Assembly: GCA_916700875.1 (NCBI GenBank)
Contig: CAKAKS010000038.1
Location: 14,777,444-14,841,443, forward strand
From: Sebastes aleutianus
Taxonomy: Eukaryota > Chordata > Actinopteri > Perciformes > Sebastidae
Direction: 5' to 3'
DNA length: 64,000 bases
Positions 26,780 through 37,500 of the stretch are shown one piece after another. Position 1 is the stretch's first letter. Every line of letters starts with the position of its first letter. Made by a program: the position numbers and the translations under genes. Under the pieces are notes generated by a model. It was given only the letters and a program-made list of their open reading frames with translations. It was not told the DNA's origin and searched no databases.

Positions 26780-28433
26780 AGAATTATGATAAACAGAATT
26801 ATAAACCTGATAACAAAAAAATAGCATGTAACTAGAACATGTTATATAACTGAAGTATTTTCATTTACATGTTAGCAGCATTATAGCATGTTAAATTAAT
26901 TACTAAATAAAAAAATAACATCAGCCGTGAGCTTTTAAAATAAAGCTATGATTATTAACAATTAACATATACTGTAGGTTGTCTGTCTCTATGTGTCAGT
27001 CCTGTGATAGCAGGCTCCAGCTCGGCTCTGATTGGTTGTTTTCCTCCGGTCTGTGAAATCCTGCAGATGCCATTAGGAGCACTGGAGGACAGAGAGGCAC
27101 ATGACTTTTTTCAGATTACCTGTCTCATGCACTACTGTCAGGATATAGTGACCGTTTTATAAAAATAACCTTTTTAATCACATTTGCTCCATTTCTACCC
27201 ACTGCAGCTTTAAACAGATGGATTAAGGTCCATATCCATGTGAAAGCAATCTGTTGATTGTTGATCACTACTTTGCTTTGAAACATTTAAAAATGGCCTA
27301 AGACATGAAAATGTAGAAAGACAATCTTGCTGTTTACAACTGAAACTCAGTCAGAAAATTAATCAGTCCCCCTGATGATGACTGCAAATTGCCCAAGATT
27401 ATGTTGACACGTCTTCATTGCTGCATGTAGGAGGAGGCGATGGCAGCCGAGCTGCCATTTAGCCTGCCAATAGCCCCAGGGGATTCTTCTCCTCTAGCAT
27501 TCTTTTTAATGTCTGGCAATTAAAGGCCGTCTAACTGCCTGAGAGAAGGAGTGATGGAGAGAAAGAGAGAGAGGAATAGAGGGAGTGTGACTGAGTGTGA
27601 AAGAGTGATGCTCAAAGAGAGAACAGAAAAGAAAGGAGAGAAACACATAAAGATAGGCACACACCCAAAAAGATCTCAAAACTAGATGATCATGTTAGGA
27701 AACCTGCCAATGCTTAACTCTGTTTAATACTGTCTCTGTGGTGTGGTCACTTAAAACAGCAGCCATTTGTACAGCGGAAATTTTATTTAATCTAACAAGG
27801 GGTACTCAATCGCTGGTGAAAATGTTCACATCACACTAACAGGCCCTGAGGGATCATCTCCTCAAGTGTTATCTATACATTACAGTGATGTGCACACAGT
27901 CCATACACTACAACTGTTCATCGAGCAAATCCATCCTGCCTAGTTTTCATTCACACTAGCAGTCGATGCTAATGCTTTCCATATCTATCAATGTGACAGG
28001 CACAGCACGTTGGTTTGTTTCACTCAACGGGAGAAATTAATCACACACATTTAGTATAACAAGAGAACATTTGAGCTCTGCATTAACTACACTCACGCTG
28101 GTTTTGATGGCCATATTAAGATAACATTTTCAGGCTTCTTATTGAGGCTATTTGTTAACAGTTCTAACTGTCATGACAGCTCATGGGGCTTGCACGTATG
28201 TAAAATGTATGTAGCATAAAATTATAGTAGGTAAACGTGAAAGCGCAGGCCTTAAGTGTACTTTTGTGTAATTTCAGTGTCACACTCATGAAAGCCTTTT
28301 ATGTGAATATGAGGCACAATTTCCTCTTTCCTGAGCAATATTTCTGTGGGTGAAATTATCATCATTGACAAATGTCATTTGAATACTTGTTCTTCCATCA
28401 AGCTGTGTTAAAGTGCTCACTGTCAATGACATC
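26780..28433. other. Intergenic DNA, no gene seen
   Basis: Contains a purine-rich GAGA stretch (27540-27650) and the small SINE-family fragment at 26978-27020. No gene is supported. Confidence 0.45.
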
Positions 28434-28862
28434 TTAAAGCTAGGGTTGGTAATGTTGAGAAACTAGCAACTGAAAGCTAGATTTTTAAAAATGATCCAAC
28501 CGAAAAAGAAAAAAAACAGCCCAGTGTCGCCAACCCTTTTCTAATGAAAGTAGCTAGCAGAACTACCTGCAAAAGTCCCTAAATGTAGCAAGGAAGTCAC
28601 CAAGTCTGCAACACTCACAGCTGTCAAGCTAGCAGCTTGTGGAAGACTCTGGTGACGTGCAGTGAGGCAGGTATTGTAGACAAGCAGGTAGCCCGTCCAA
28701 TCATTTCATTTTGGCCGAGTGCTGCGACAGCCACAAATAGGCTACCAGATTTTTAATTTTTTTTTTTGTCAGAGCACTTGATTTATTGATCACTGTCGGG
28801 ATGTAAAGAGAATTTAATGTAACAAAAACATTGTTGAAGAACATTACCAACCCTAGCTTTAA
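28434..28862. mobile_element. TTAA-flanked MITE with perfect 23-bp inverted ends
   Basis: TTAA lies at 28434-28437 and 28859-28862. The ends are perfect inverted copies, beginning TTAAAGCTAGGGTTGGTAAT and continuing three more bases. At 429 bp with perfect ends this is the best-preserved element of its kind in the window. It is non-coding; the 62-codon frame inside it is not a transposase. Confidence 0.88.
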
Positions 28863-29411
28863 TAATAAAGTGAAGCATAATGCAGACACATTATAAGCAG
28901 ATTACATCTATTAGTTACTGCTGTGCTGCATGCAAAAGGCATGCCCATGGGAGAGCAGAAAATCATTTTAAACTTCAATAAGTTACACGCGGTGGCAAGT
29001 CGACACATAATCTGCACAATGCCCCAGGCAGCAGCGAGGCTGGATGCAATTAGGGGGGAAATAAAATTCTACACAGTAAACAAAGAAAAAAAATGTAAAA
29101 AGACTGATGAAAGAGAAATGATCATCGCGGAGTGAGATTGCCTCGTCTTTGATGAGGTCGGCTGTTGCTTCCTTTAATTGTCACACAGCATAATGCTACT
29201 GTTTTCAACAAGGATAAGTGTGCCATTTGTTGTAATCTGACAAGGCAAGGATGACTTAAGGCCGACATGTCAAACGACTATGACTTTTTAATTAATAGAA
29301 CATGTGTCTTTGTCATTTTTGTCTTTGTCGCAATTTTAGGAAGATGCAAGGGTGCAGACGTCCTTGCATGTAACATTCAGGCGTGCAAATGGTCTTTGTG
29401 ATGATCTTTTA
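28863..29411. other. Intergenic DNA, no gene seen
   Basis: The stretch 28970-29200 is non-repetitive. The frame at 28923-29135 has no recognised domain and is not called as a gene. Confidence 0.4.
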
Positions 29412-30271
29412 CAATGGTGGAGGGAGTATTCAAATCATTTACCACACAATAAAAGTATTAAATTTAGGGCTGTCAAAGTTGACCCGATATATAACCCGTA
29501 AACGCAAATTTGTTTTAACGCCATTAATTTCTTTAACGCAGTATAACGCAACTTGCGATTTTTAGGTTGTAGCAGTTTTAAAACTAGAGGGAAAATACTG
29601 GCATCATCTAGAAAACCTAAGGAATCCATTTGTATCAACCATGTCATACTAGCTTGTCGCTCCAAACTTACGCTAAATTTTGGCGAGGAAAACATGGCTT
29701 GGCCATTTCAAAGGGGTCCCTTGACCTCTGACCTCAAGATATGTGAATGAAAATGGGTTCTATGGATACCCACGAGTCTCCCCTTTACAGACATGTCCAC
29801 TTTATGATAATCACATGCAGTTTGGGGCAAGTCATAGTCAAGTCAGCACACTGACACACTGACAGCTGTTGTTGCCTGTTGGTCTTGAGTTTGCCATGTT
29901 ATGATTTGAGCATATTTTTTTATGCTAAATGCAGTTCATGTGAGGGTTTCTGGACAATATTTGTCATTGTTTTGTGTTGTTAATTGATTTCTAATAATAA
30001 ATCAATATATACATACATTTGCATAAAAAAGGCATATTTGCCCACTCCCATGTTGATAAGAGTATTAAGTACTTGACAAATCTCCCTTTAAGGTACATTT
30101 TGAACAGATAAAAAAAAAGTAAAAGTACTGCATTTCAAATTATACTTTAGTAAAAGTACTAGCAACAAAATGTGCTTTAATTATAAAAAATTAAATATCT
30201 AATTTTGGAGGGTAGTCACTGTCACTATGTAATATTTTATAGTATGTGAGTAAATTTACTTTTCACCACTG
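29412..30271. mobile_element. hAT-type element interrupted by a second element
   Basis: The outer ends are CAATGGTGGAGGGAGTATTC at left and TTTTCACCACTG at right, flanked by near-identical 8-bp duplications (ATCTTTTA at 29404-29411, ATCTTTTG at 30272-30279; 7/8). The CAGTGGTG-type terminus with 8-bp duplication fits the hAT superfamily. The body is AAAGTACTGCATTTCAAATT-like repeat sequence and is split by the insertion at 29465-30110. Confidence 0.7.
29465..30110. mobile_element. TAGGGCTGTCAA repeat nested in the outer element, right end lost
   Basis: It starts TAGGGCTGTCAAAGTTGACC and continues through CGCAACTTGCGATTTTTAGG, AACCATGTCATACTAGCTTG, GGGGTCCCTTGACCTCTGAC and TCCCTTTAAGGTACATTTTG. 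These phrases, in this order, are known to me from one of the commonest repeats of spiny-rayed fish. The expected right terminus is missing and the sequence runs directly into the outer element at about 30110. Confidence 0.75.
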
Positions 30272-30339
30272 ATCTTTTGTGCTTCACTTAGGCAGAATAG
30301 TTTTATAATTATTTGTATATCTCTTTTAGGTGATGGGTT

Positions 30340-30743
30340 GAAGCGGAGCACAAATATAAATCACTTTAAAAAGCTATACAAAAAAGATATTTTTGGGAGG
30401 TATATGGTTGAGGAAGAGTTGTGATAAGGGTTGTGTTAAGGGTCTGTTTATATCTACTTTTTTAACTCCGGATGGATATGTGGGTTGTAAATAAACTTGG
30501 GATGCTGTTCATATATGTAATTTGGGATGTAAATAAATCTGGGATAGTTTATATATTATATTATATCATCATTCTATGATATATGAGTTATTAGAGGAGA
30601 AGTAAGAAAGGGGTATAGGGAAATATAAGTTTTACTTCTACCTACTCCTTTTCGGCCACTATTACTCTTGTTTTGTTTGTTATTATTTTGTATCTGTTTT
30701 TATTTATTTTTATGTTCGAAATAAAGTCTTTCATTCATTCATT
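30340..30743 (+). mobile_element. LINE 3' tail (5'-truncated)
   Basis: The segment runs from GAAGCGGAGCACAAATATAA to CTTCTACCTACTCCTTTTCG and ends TGTTCGAAATAAAGTCTTTC followed by (ATTC)n. A polyadenylation-type AATAAA followed by a tetranucleotide tail is typical of the 3' ends of fish non-LTR retrotransposons. No reverse transcriptase sequence is present. Confidence 0.6.
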
Positions 30744-30879
30744 AATTTTATAATGTTCACAACATATCATAGTTCTAATGAAAACTGATTTGTTTTGTAA
30801 CGTTAAGAACTATTAATTTGTCTTCCATCATTAAAAATGCAATATATCAATATAGGAAGTATCTCGTGTTAGTGTCCAG

Positions 30880-31040
30880 ACTGTCAACTCGTCACGTGCT
30901 CCTCCTCCAGTGTTATTGTCTGATCGGCCCGCCTTCCTTGCCTGCTATTGGTCAACCCGACATATACCCGTGTCTGATTGGATAAGAGCTCTGTCTGTCA
31001 TTGCTGTTGACGCGTAAACCCGGAAAAGGGAATAGGAGAA
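30880..31040 (+). promoter_or_regulatory. Candidate triqk promoter with paired CCAAT boxes
   Basis: Directly upstream of a perfect GTAAGT donor lies a GC-richer island in AT-rich surroundings. It has an E-box CACGTG (30893-30898) and two inverted CCAAT boxes, ATTGG at 30947-30951 and 30977-30981, exactly 30 bp (about three helical turns) apart. That spacing is typical of NF-Y-driven promoters without a TATA box. It faces triqk and lies 3.4 kb before its start codon. That it drives triqk is inference; 5' cDNA ends would settle it. Confidence 0.45.
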
Positions 31041-31195
31041 GTGTTGTGTTGGCATTCTGGAGAGATTTCTGGATCAAAGTGCAATAAAGCTGTGGTTTCT
31101 GTCGCCTCAGCGTGTCCACATACATCAACCAGGCGGCTCGTTATGCAGAAACATCTCTTCTAAGCGACGTAGTATCTCCATAAACAAGGAACAGT
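31041..31195 (+). other. Candidate non-coding first exon of triqk
   Basis: The segment follows the paired CCAAT boxes at the usual distance for a start site and ends in ACAGT followed by a consensus donor GTAAGTATC (31196). It has no long open frame, as expected for a 5' UTR exon. The coding exon at 34436 has its own acceptor with a pyrimidine tract, so an upstream exon must exist; this is the best candidate. The exact 5' limit is not known. Confidence 0.4.
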
Positions 31196-31531
31196 GTAAG
31201 TATCCTCGTGAATGCAATGAATGGATGCTGCTCGCTGTCAATTACATCTCCACTTCAATGTTCTGTAGAGCTGAATGCTATTATCAAAGGAGCTCTGCAA
31301 AGTGTCCTGCTAAGAGTTTCTTCTTCATGTTCGGGACTGCAGAGAGAAAATAAGTGCAAATGCATGCATAGTTAGTCTTTTCATAACAGTCTTTAGTAGG
31401 TTTATTTTCCACAATGCTGATAGACAGAAAGATATACTTCTAAATTCCAGAGACCACAATAAACACAAAGATATATTATAAAAGTTGCATGTACTTTCAC
31501 TCAGTTCCCATTTCATTAGGTCCACCTACAG

Positions 31532-32112
31532 CAGGGGTCAGCAACCTTTACTATCAAAAGAGACATTTTAGGAGAAATAAAAAAAGAAAAATCTGTCTGG
31601 AGCTGCAAAACATTTGATCATTGTGATGAAGGTAACACAGTTTATAGTCTAGGTATATAGTATATACTACGAAGTATTAGGGCCACATTGAGAGAAAGAA
31701 ATCTGAGATTTCCAGAATAAAGTCGTAATATTACGAGAATAAAGTCATAACTTTACGAGATTTTTTTTTTTTAATATAACGAGAATAAAGTCATAACTTT
31801 ACGAGAAAAAAAGAAAATAACATGTAAAATTACTACTTTATAATATTGACTTTATTCTCCTAATATTACAACTTTTTTTCTCATAAACTTGTGACTTTAT
31901 TCTCGAAATCTCAGATTTATTTATTTTTTCCTCAATGTGGCCCTAATCCTCCATCATACCGCTGTACCATAGACTTACAACAATGATAAATACAAATGAA
32001 AATGTAAAGAAAGAACAGTTATTCATTTCCATTTTTAAAAATCCACAGGGAGCCACTAAAGAGGGGCTAAAGAGCCACAGGTGGCTCCGGAGCTGCAGGT
32101 TGCTGACCCCTG
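31532..32112. mobile_element. hAT-type MITE with perfect 8-bp target duplication
   Basis: The ends are CAGGGGTCAGCAACC and GGTTGCTGACCCCTG, perfect 15-bp inverted repeats. ACCTACAG flanks both sides (31524-31531 and 32113-32120). CAGGGG ends with an 8-bp duplication identify hAT. The interior is dominated by a second palindromic element (31677-31946), so much of the length is a later insertion. Confidence 0.92.
31677..31946. mobile_element. Long palindromic element nested inside the hAT MITE
   Basis: TATTAGGGCCACATTGAG at the left matches CTCAATGTGGCCCTAAT at the right in inverted orientation. Inside, repeated GAATAAAGTCATAACTTTAC-type units on the left pair with GACTTTATTCTC-type units on the right. 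Almost the entire 270 bp can fold into one hairpin. No protein is encoded. Confidence 0.85.
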
Positions 32113-33479
32113 ACCTACAGCTAAAACTAATGCAGGTTAATACATTTGACATATATCAATAATACTACCATAATTAAAGTTAGAATATTCGTTTTATTGT
32201 TTAAATTGTTTTAAAAAGGTGTTAGAGGTATTATACTAATATACTATTTTGTTCACCCCAGTAATATCGAGGAGCGTACACAAAATATTAAAGTTGAATC
32301 AACACCTCTCTAAAATAGTTTCAATAAAACTGAACATTATAACCTTCATCAGGGTATGTTTTATTACATGACTACATATCTTATGCACTTATACATAAAA
32401 AAAAAAAGGGAAAATTCACCCTTAAATTACCTTGTACCTTCCAGTAAATTAAGGTTATAATAAACACTTTTAATGACAAGAACATAAAATCAGGCTTGTC
32501 ATCTAAGCATATAATGTGCAAAAATGGACAGGAATGTATTATTTTATCAGCACCAGCAAAGATCCTGTCACTCTGCTTCGATATTTTTTTCTAATAGTCA
32601 GCACACTGCCTAGTACCGTACGTCTTTATACACCACTGTTGCAAATTCAAAATATGTAGTTACACATCTGGAGAAATGTCCGAGTGGAATAACCACAGGT
32701 GATGACAGAGGCTTTAAATGTGTTGCTTTTGGCAATTTAGATATAACACTGTCATGTTGCTGCACAGTACAACATAGCTTGCAGATCTGAGAGCCTACTG
32801 TGTCCGACTGTGAACATTACATTTTCACAATTTCCTCTCTTCCTTTTGTCCTCCTCCTTGCGTCCTTTAATTTGCTGACTCTGGTTTCCACTCGCTGCAG
32901 AACAATAGCATACATCCTCCTTCTCTGCTGGCGTTAACAGTTGTTTGAAATATAGCTGAAAACATTGTTTTTAGTGTAAGGTAAAATTCAGGTCTCCCAA
33001 GGCAGCAGTCTCCCATGAGAAGGCATCAGTCAGCACAGGCAGCCAGCCACGCTCCTTGAACATGCTAATTCAGTCTCTTTCCTCTATTCCCCTGCTGCAC
33101 CTCCAGACTCCTCACCACTCCTGTTCTTCTTGGATGCACATAGATACTTTTTTTTCCCTTTTCGTATTCCTCTCTCTGCTCTCCCCTGTGTAAACATCCG
33201 TACACATTTTTCTCCGAATCACACTTAAACTTGCTTCTTAAAAAAAAATGTATTATCAATTAGTGTTCGAGTTCTCGCTGCGCCGATGAGTTTTTTTTGC
33301 CGTGTCATCATCATCAAATCTATACAACCAATGTGTTTATGATTAAATTATTTACAAGAGCACTTCATAGATCTAGCCTCTTAGTTTTGCTCTCGAAGTG
33401 CACCAGACAGATGAATTTAACTTTAAAATGTAGGCTACAAAATGTTCTTTCTACAGGCATGAATAAATGCATGAACTGA
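32113..33479. other. Probable triqk 5' intron, no feature seen
   Basis: If the first exon ends at 31195, this is intron. It is AT-rich. The purine/pyrimidine-biased frame at 33065-33259 resembles nothing known. Confidence 0.4.
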
Positions 33480-33644
33480 ATATCTTTGAGTTGTGGACAA
33501 AACAAGACATTTGGGCTTTGGGAAACACTAATCAACATTTTTCACAATTCTCTGACATTTTATAGACCAAACAAGTAATCGATTAATCAAGAAGATAATC
33601 GACAGATAAATCAACATTGAAAATAATCGTTAATTGCAGCCCTA
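33480..33644. mobile_element. hAT-like MITE fragment, right end
   Basis: It ends with TTGAAAATAATCGTTAATTGCAGCCCTA, matching the right terminus of fish hAT MITEs with TAGGGCTGCAAC ends; CGATTAATC motifs precede it. The left terminus is absent, so this is a partial copy. The related tail at 53080-53116 shares TTGAAAATAATC. Confidence 0.6.
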
Positions 33645-34435
33645 CTCAAATCTTTCAGCCAGAGAACAGGTCAGAGGGACACGAGTATCATCAGAAAGCA
33701 TCTCGACTCATTCTTGCTTTTTCCACTATTTTAAACAAAAGGCTACAATATTGATTGATGCAGTGTGTTGTGAGGGAGCCTGTCTGAAATTTAGAGCCGA
33801 GTGCTCACTGAGAAACAAGTATGTTGGATGGATGCATGAAACAAACAAACACATTTAGTTTCAGCACTTTTGTAAAGAAAAGTATTATACAAGTGTTGTT
33901 ATTTCTGGTGACTGTACATCTATACAGACACATGCTTTGACGTTAACACACAGCCCCGTGTAGACTGACATTTATTCTGTCACACACTTGCATAGTTACA
34001 TGCGGAGCCTAAGGATACTATTTGTATTACTCCAAGCTCTTTCTCTTTATATCTTCCCTGTGAGCTGTCAGGGTAATCAAAGAGAGCTCATGGTGTGAAG
34101 TGAAATGGTGTTAGACTAAATGAGATGGATAGGATGTGCGCATACTGTGAACGTAACACACATGGAAGGTGGTGAGAATTAATTTAATTATGTGTAGCAG
34201 ATGTATGTGAAAGATAAACCATCTGCCTGATCAAAACCGACTACTCTTCCCCATATATGATTGTGTATTAACTTGAATCCTTCCTGCAGATTTTCGCAAG
34301 TTATCTCGGGCTACAGTAGCAGGAATGGAGCTATATCCGTATTTGATTAGGCTAAATGATCAGGTGTTACAATCGAGACCCAGCTGTAAGATTCTCTCAC
34401 TCAGAAGGTGTTTTATTCTTCTCATTTCTCGTCAG

Positions 34436-34510
34436 GCTGAGGAAGGAGAATGGGGAAGAAGGATGCCATTGCGACTGGATTACCAGTCGATCAGTACCGG
34501 AAACAGATCG
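34436..34510 (+). CDS. triqk: triqk first coding exon
   Basis: The acceptor is a pyrimidine tract ending TTTCTCGTCAG (to 34435). Fourteen bases of 5' UTR precede the ATG at 34450. Codons 1-20 plus one base end at 34510 before the donor GTGAGT. The glycine-21 codon is split by the intron, inside the second QxxK motif. Confidence 0.92.
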
Positions 34511-37500
34511 GTGAGTCTTCATTCATCCTGGTTCTGGTTAATCAATTTGTTGATCATCAGTAAGGATGTCACGATACCAGAAATTTTGAGGTCGATACCA
34601 GTACCAGTGAAATTCCATGTCCCTGGTACAACAGGGCGCCATTAGTCTCAGGTCCTGACGGTACCTGTAGTACTGTAGAAAAAAAAGTACACCCACGAAG
34701 TATCGATTCTCTTCATCCCTTCTGACATCCCTAATCCTCAGTAACTGTAAACAAATCAAGTAACAATGTTTGTCAGTGATTTGATATTTTGACATTAGTT
34801 AGAAACAGATTCGAAGAAGTGCACAGATTGCTTTTGGTTTCATAACATAAAATAAATTCTCTGGGCTCATTAATATAGCATTTTGTGTACTAAATGATTG
34901 ATAGTTTAATCAAAAAGATAATCAATGTATTAACTGGCTATTAAAACAATAAGGTCTTTAAATTAGTTCATTATGATATTTGACAGTTGAGATTGGTCTT
35001 CGACTTGTTGTGTAACTCCATTTCAACACAAATCATAACTCAGTGCTTGATGTGGGCAATTTTACCACAACACAGCGTCCTCTTACAGAAACAAGCTAAT
35101 GTCACACTCAATAAATCACACACGATACTGTGTCACAGTGAGCATTTTTGTGGTAGTTTCACATATAATCCAAACTGCCTAACTCTTTTGAAGACCTTTA
35201 TCAACATTGACTATACAAAAAATTAGCATAATCTCTTTGCACAGTCCTTGAAACTTTTCCAATTTGTGTTGGATTGAAAAGAAACTTTAAGCAGACTCAG
35301 TGGAGTAGAACCAGTATACAAGCTGTGGAAGCAGTTACGCTTGGGGACGAACACGCAGCATCTAAGGTCACATTACTGACAGACAGTTTATAAAGCGACT
35401 CCCTTTGATATCATGTCAGAAGCTGTTTTATCAAAGTTTAATAGCACTCTAATCCTGCGGTATTTTGTTTCCCCATCTTTCCCCTTACATCACAAAGGCC
35501 TAACTAAGGCAATATGGTCGGTATCAATCAAAACTTTGGTCCCCTTTAGCATGCCAGCTGTGGTTGCTTGAAGATCACAGCTCACATCATGTCTTTTTGT
35601 TTTTGTTTTCCTCTTGCGGAGCAAAACCAAAAGGTTGCCAATGGCAAAGCTGGATAATTGTGAGCAGCTATGACTGACGCAAACGCAAAGGGAAGCTCCG
35701 TTCTCCTTAAAGGCTTAAGTTTATACTTCAAATCCCAGGAGTGGCATATTATGCACATGAAATGTGACTAAGTAGTCTGATTAGATGCAAAAGGAGTGAG
35801 ACCTTTGCACACCAAGACTGTATTTCTTGTCCAAAATTGTTGCATGTTTCAAAATAAATGCAAACTCACGTGTCAATCACACCGACTCCAGAACTTTTGT
35901 CCGTCATTTAAGTTTTCGGAACGGGTATGATTTTCTGCGCTTTTTCACATATGTCAAAAGGCTAAAGAGGGTTGTTTGACCACTCAGAGCCACCGTCCGT
36001 GCAAACGTCTCATCCAGAATGGTAATGATAAACATTCACTTTGTTTCCCAGCACAAAGCTCTCTACGATAAAGAAATAAAAGAATACAGAGATTCAGAAT
36101 TTAAAGCTATATTGTGGCAGGTGATTGCAAAACAGCTTGGTTTAATTGTTGATGGTCGCAAAACAAAGGATGTATGAAAGATTAGACAGTAGTGATTGTG
36201 CTCTAGGCAGCTAAACAATAGCTTCTTGCTAATGTCATTCATAAATTAGCCTGTTTGGGACTAACGCTATCCACAGCAACCACGAAATTAATTCAGTTTT
36301 GTTTTGTACTGCAAATGTTCGCAACGAATAGAATATTAAAACACATTGGACTCAATATGCAAGGTTTCTGGGCATAACGTTTTTCATCGGATGACGGATT
36401 TAAAAAACGCATACGAAAAATTGGGACTTGGTGTGCAAAGGCCTTTACTGGTGTTAGTCTTGATCTCATAGGAACCTATTGAAGGGCTGAGATGAAGGCA
36501 GGAATGGGTTACTTCATAGAGATGGCAACAATCACAGCTATAGGGTAAAGTATAAAGTATATCAACGATATTCATATTACGATTCATATTTGGACATAAA
36601 CCAGCACAAGAACAATTGGTCCCATCAGTCAGAAGACGGTCATCCACCCAACTACAATACAAGGGGTTGGGATGACGTCGAACATACAAGGGAAGAACCT
36701 AGATGACCTAATATTTAACTTGTCCACTATAGTGCGGCCCCAAGAGACCCAAACGACTGGCTGAGCACGTTTCAGAATCATATCTTGCAGCCTATCGTAT
36801 CCAATTTGCCATCTTATTTTAAAGATACTGGTGATTTTCTTTGATCAGTCATCTCAACTGAACATTAACCGGGAGGATTCTGACACACTACCAGCTACCT
36901 TAGACGTGTAGCTGCACACAAATAAGCATCTTGAGAGGCTTTTAGGAGCCTTGAAGTTGTTTTCTTGACTAGAGAATTGGAAAAAAAAGACACCTGTCTT
37001 AAATCTATACCATTCTTGTGTTGCATGCAAAAATTCCAGTGATGCATGGAGTTATTTAGTTCTGTTACTGTTAAGTGGTCTAATCCGTCTTTTATTGCTT
37101 TTGAGCTATAACACAAGAAGACTGTGTCAACTGTGGCATTGTTCTGGTCCCTTCCTCCCAGTGGATGGTCGTTTGTTGGCCCCTGGTGATTCACATCCTC
37201 TGATTATTCCAGGTTTTATATTTCCTGGTGTTACTTCTGTGTTAACAGGACGATGGTCTCTTAAGCTAAAAGATTTCTGTTGGTGCATGTTTTAGTTTTT
37301 GCACCATTTTGTATCTTTTTGAGTTCTTTACTTTTCATGTCAAATCTCTAAAAGGAAATTCAACATTGTGATTCTGACAACAATATTTGTCTTTCTCTGT
37401 CTTGTTTACTCTACCATGTTATAAGGAATGTGGTCTCATAAAGCAGTGATGTGAGTGATGGTTACATATGTTTTCATAATGGGACAGAAGAATATGATTA

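Noticed and set aside
31061..31140. LTR retrotransposon end (AATAAA and GC-richer sequence near 31085)
   Set aside because: No second LTR, primer-binding site or TG...CA borders found; paired CCAAT boxes and the GTAAGT donor fit a host promoter and exon better, though this is not excluded.
31677..31946. microRNA precursor
   Set aside because: The hairpin is far too long and is an inverted-repeat transposon nested in a hAT element.
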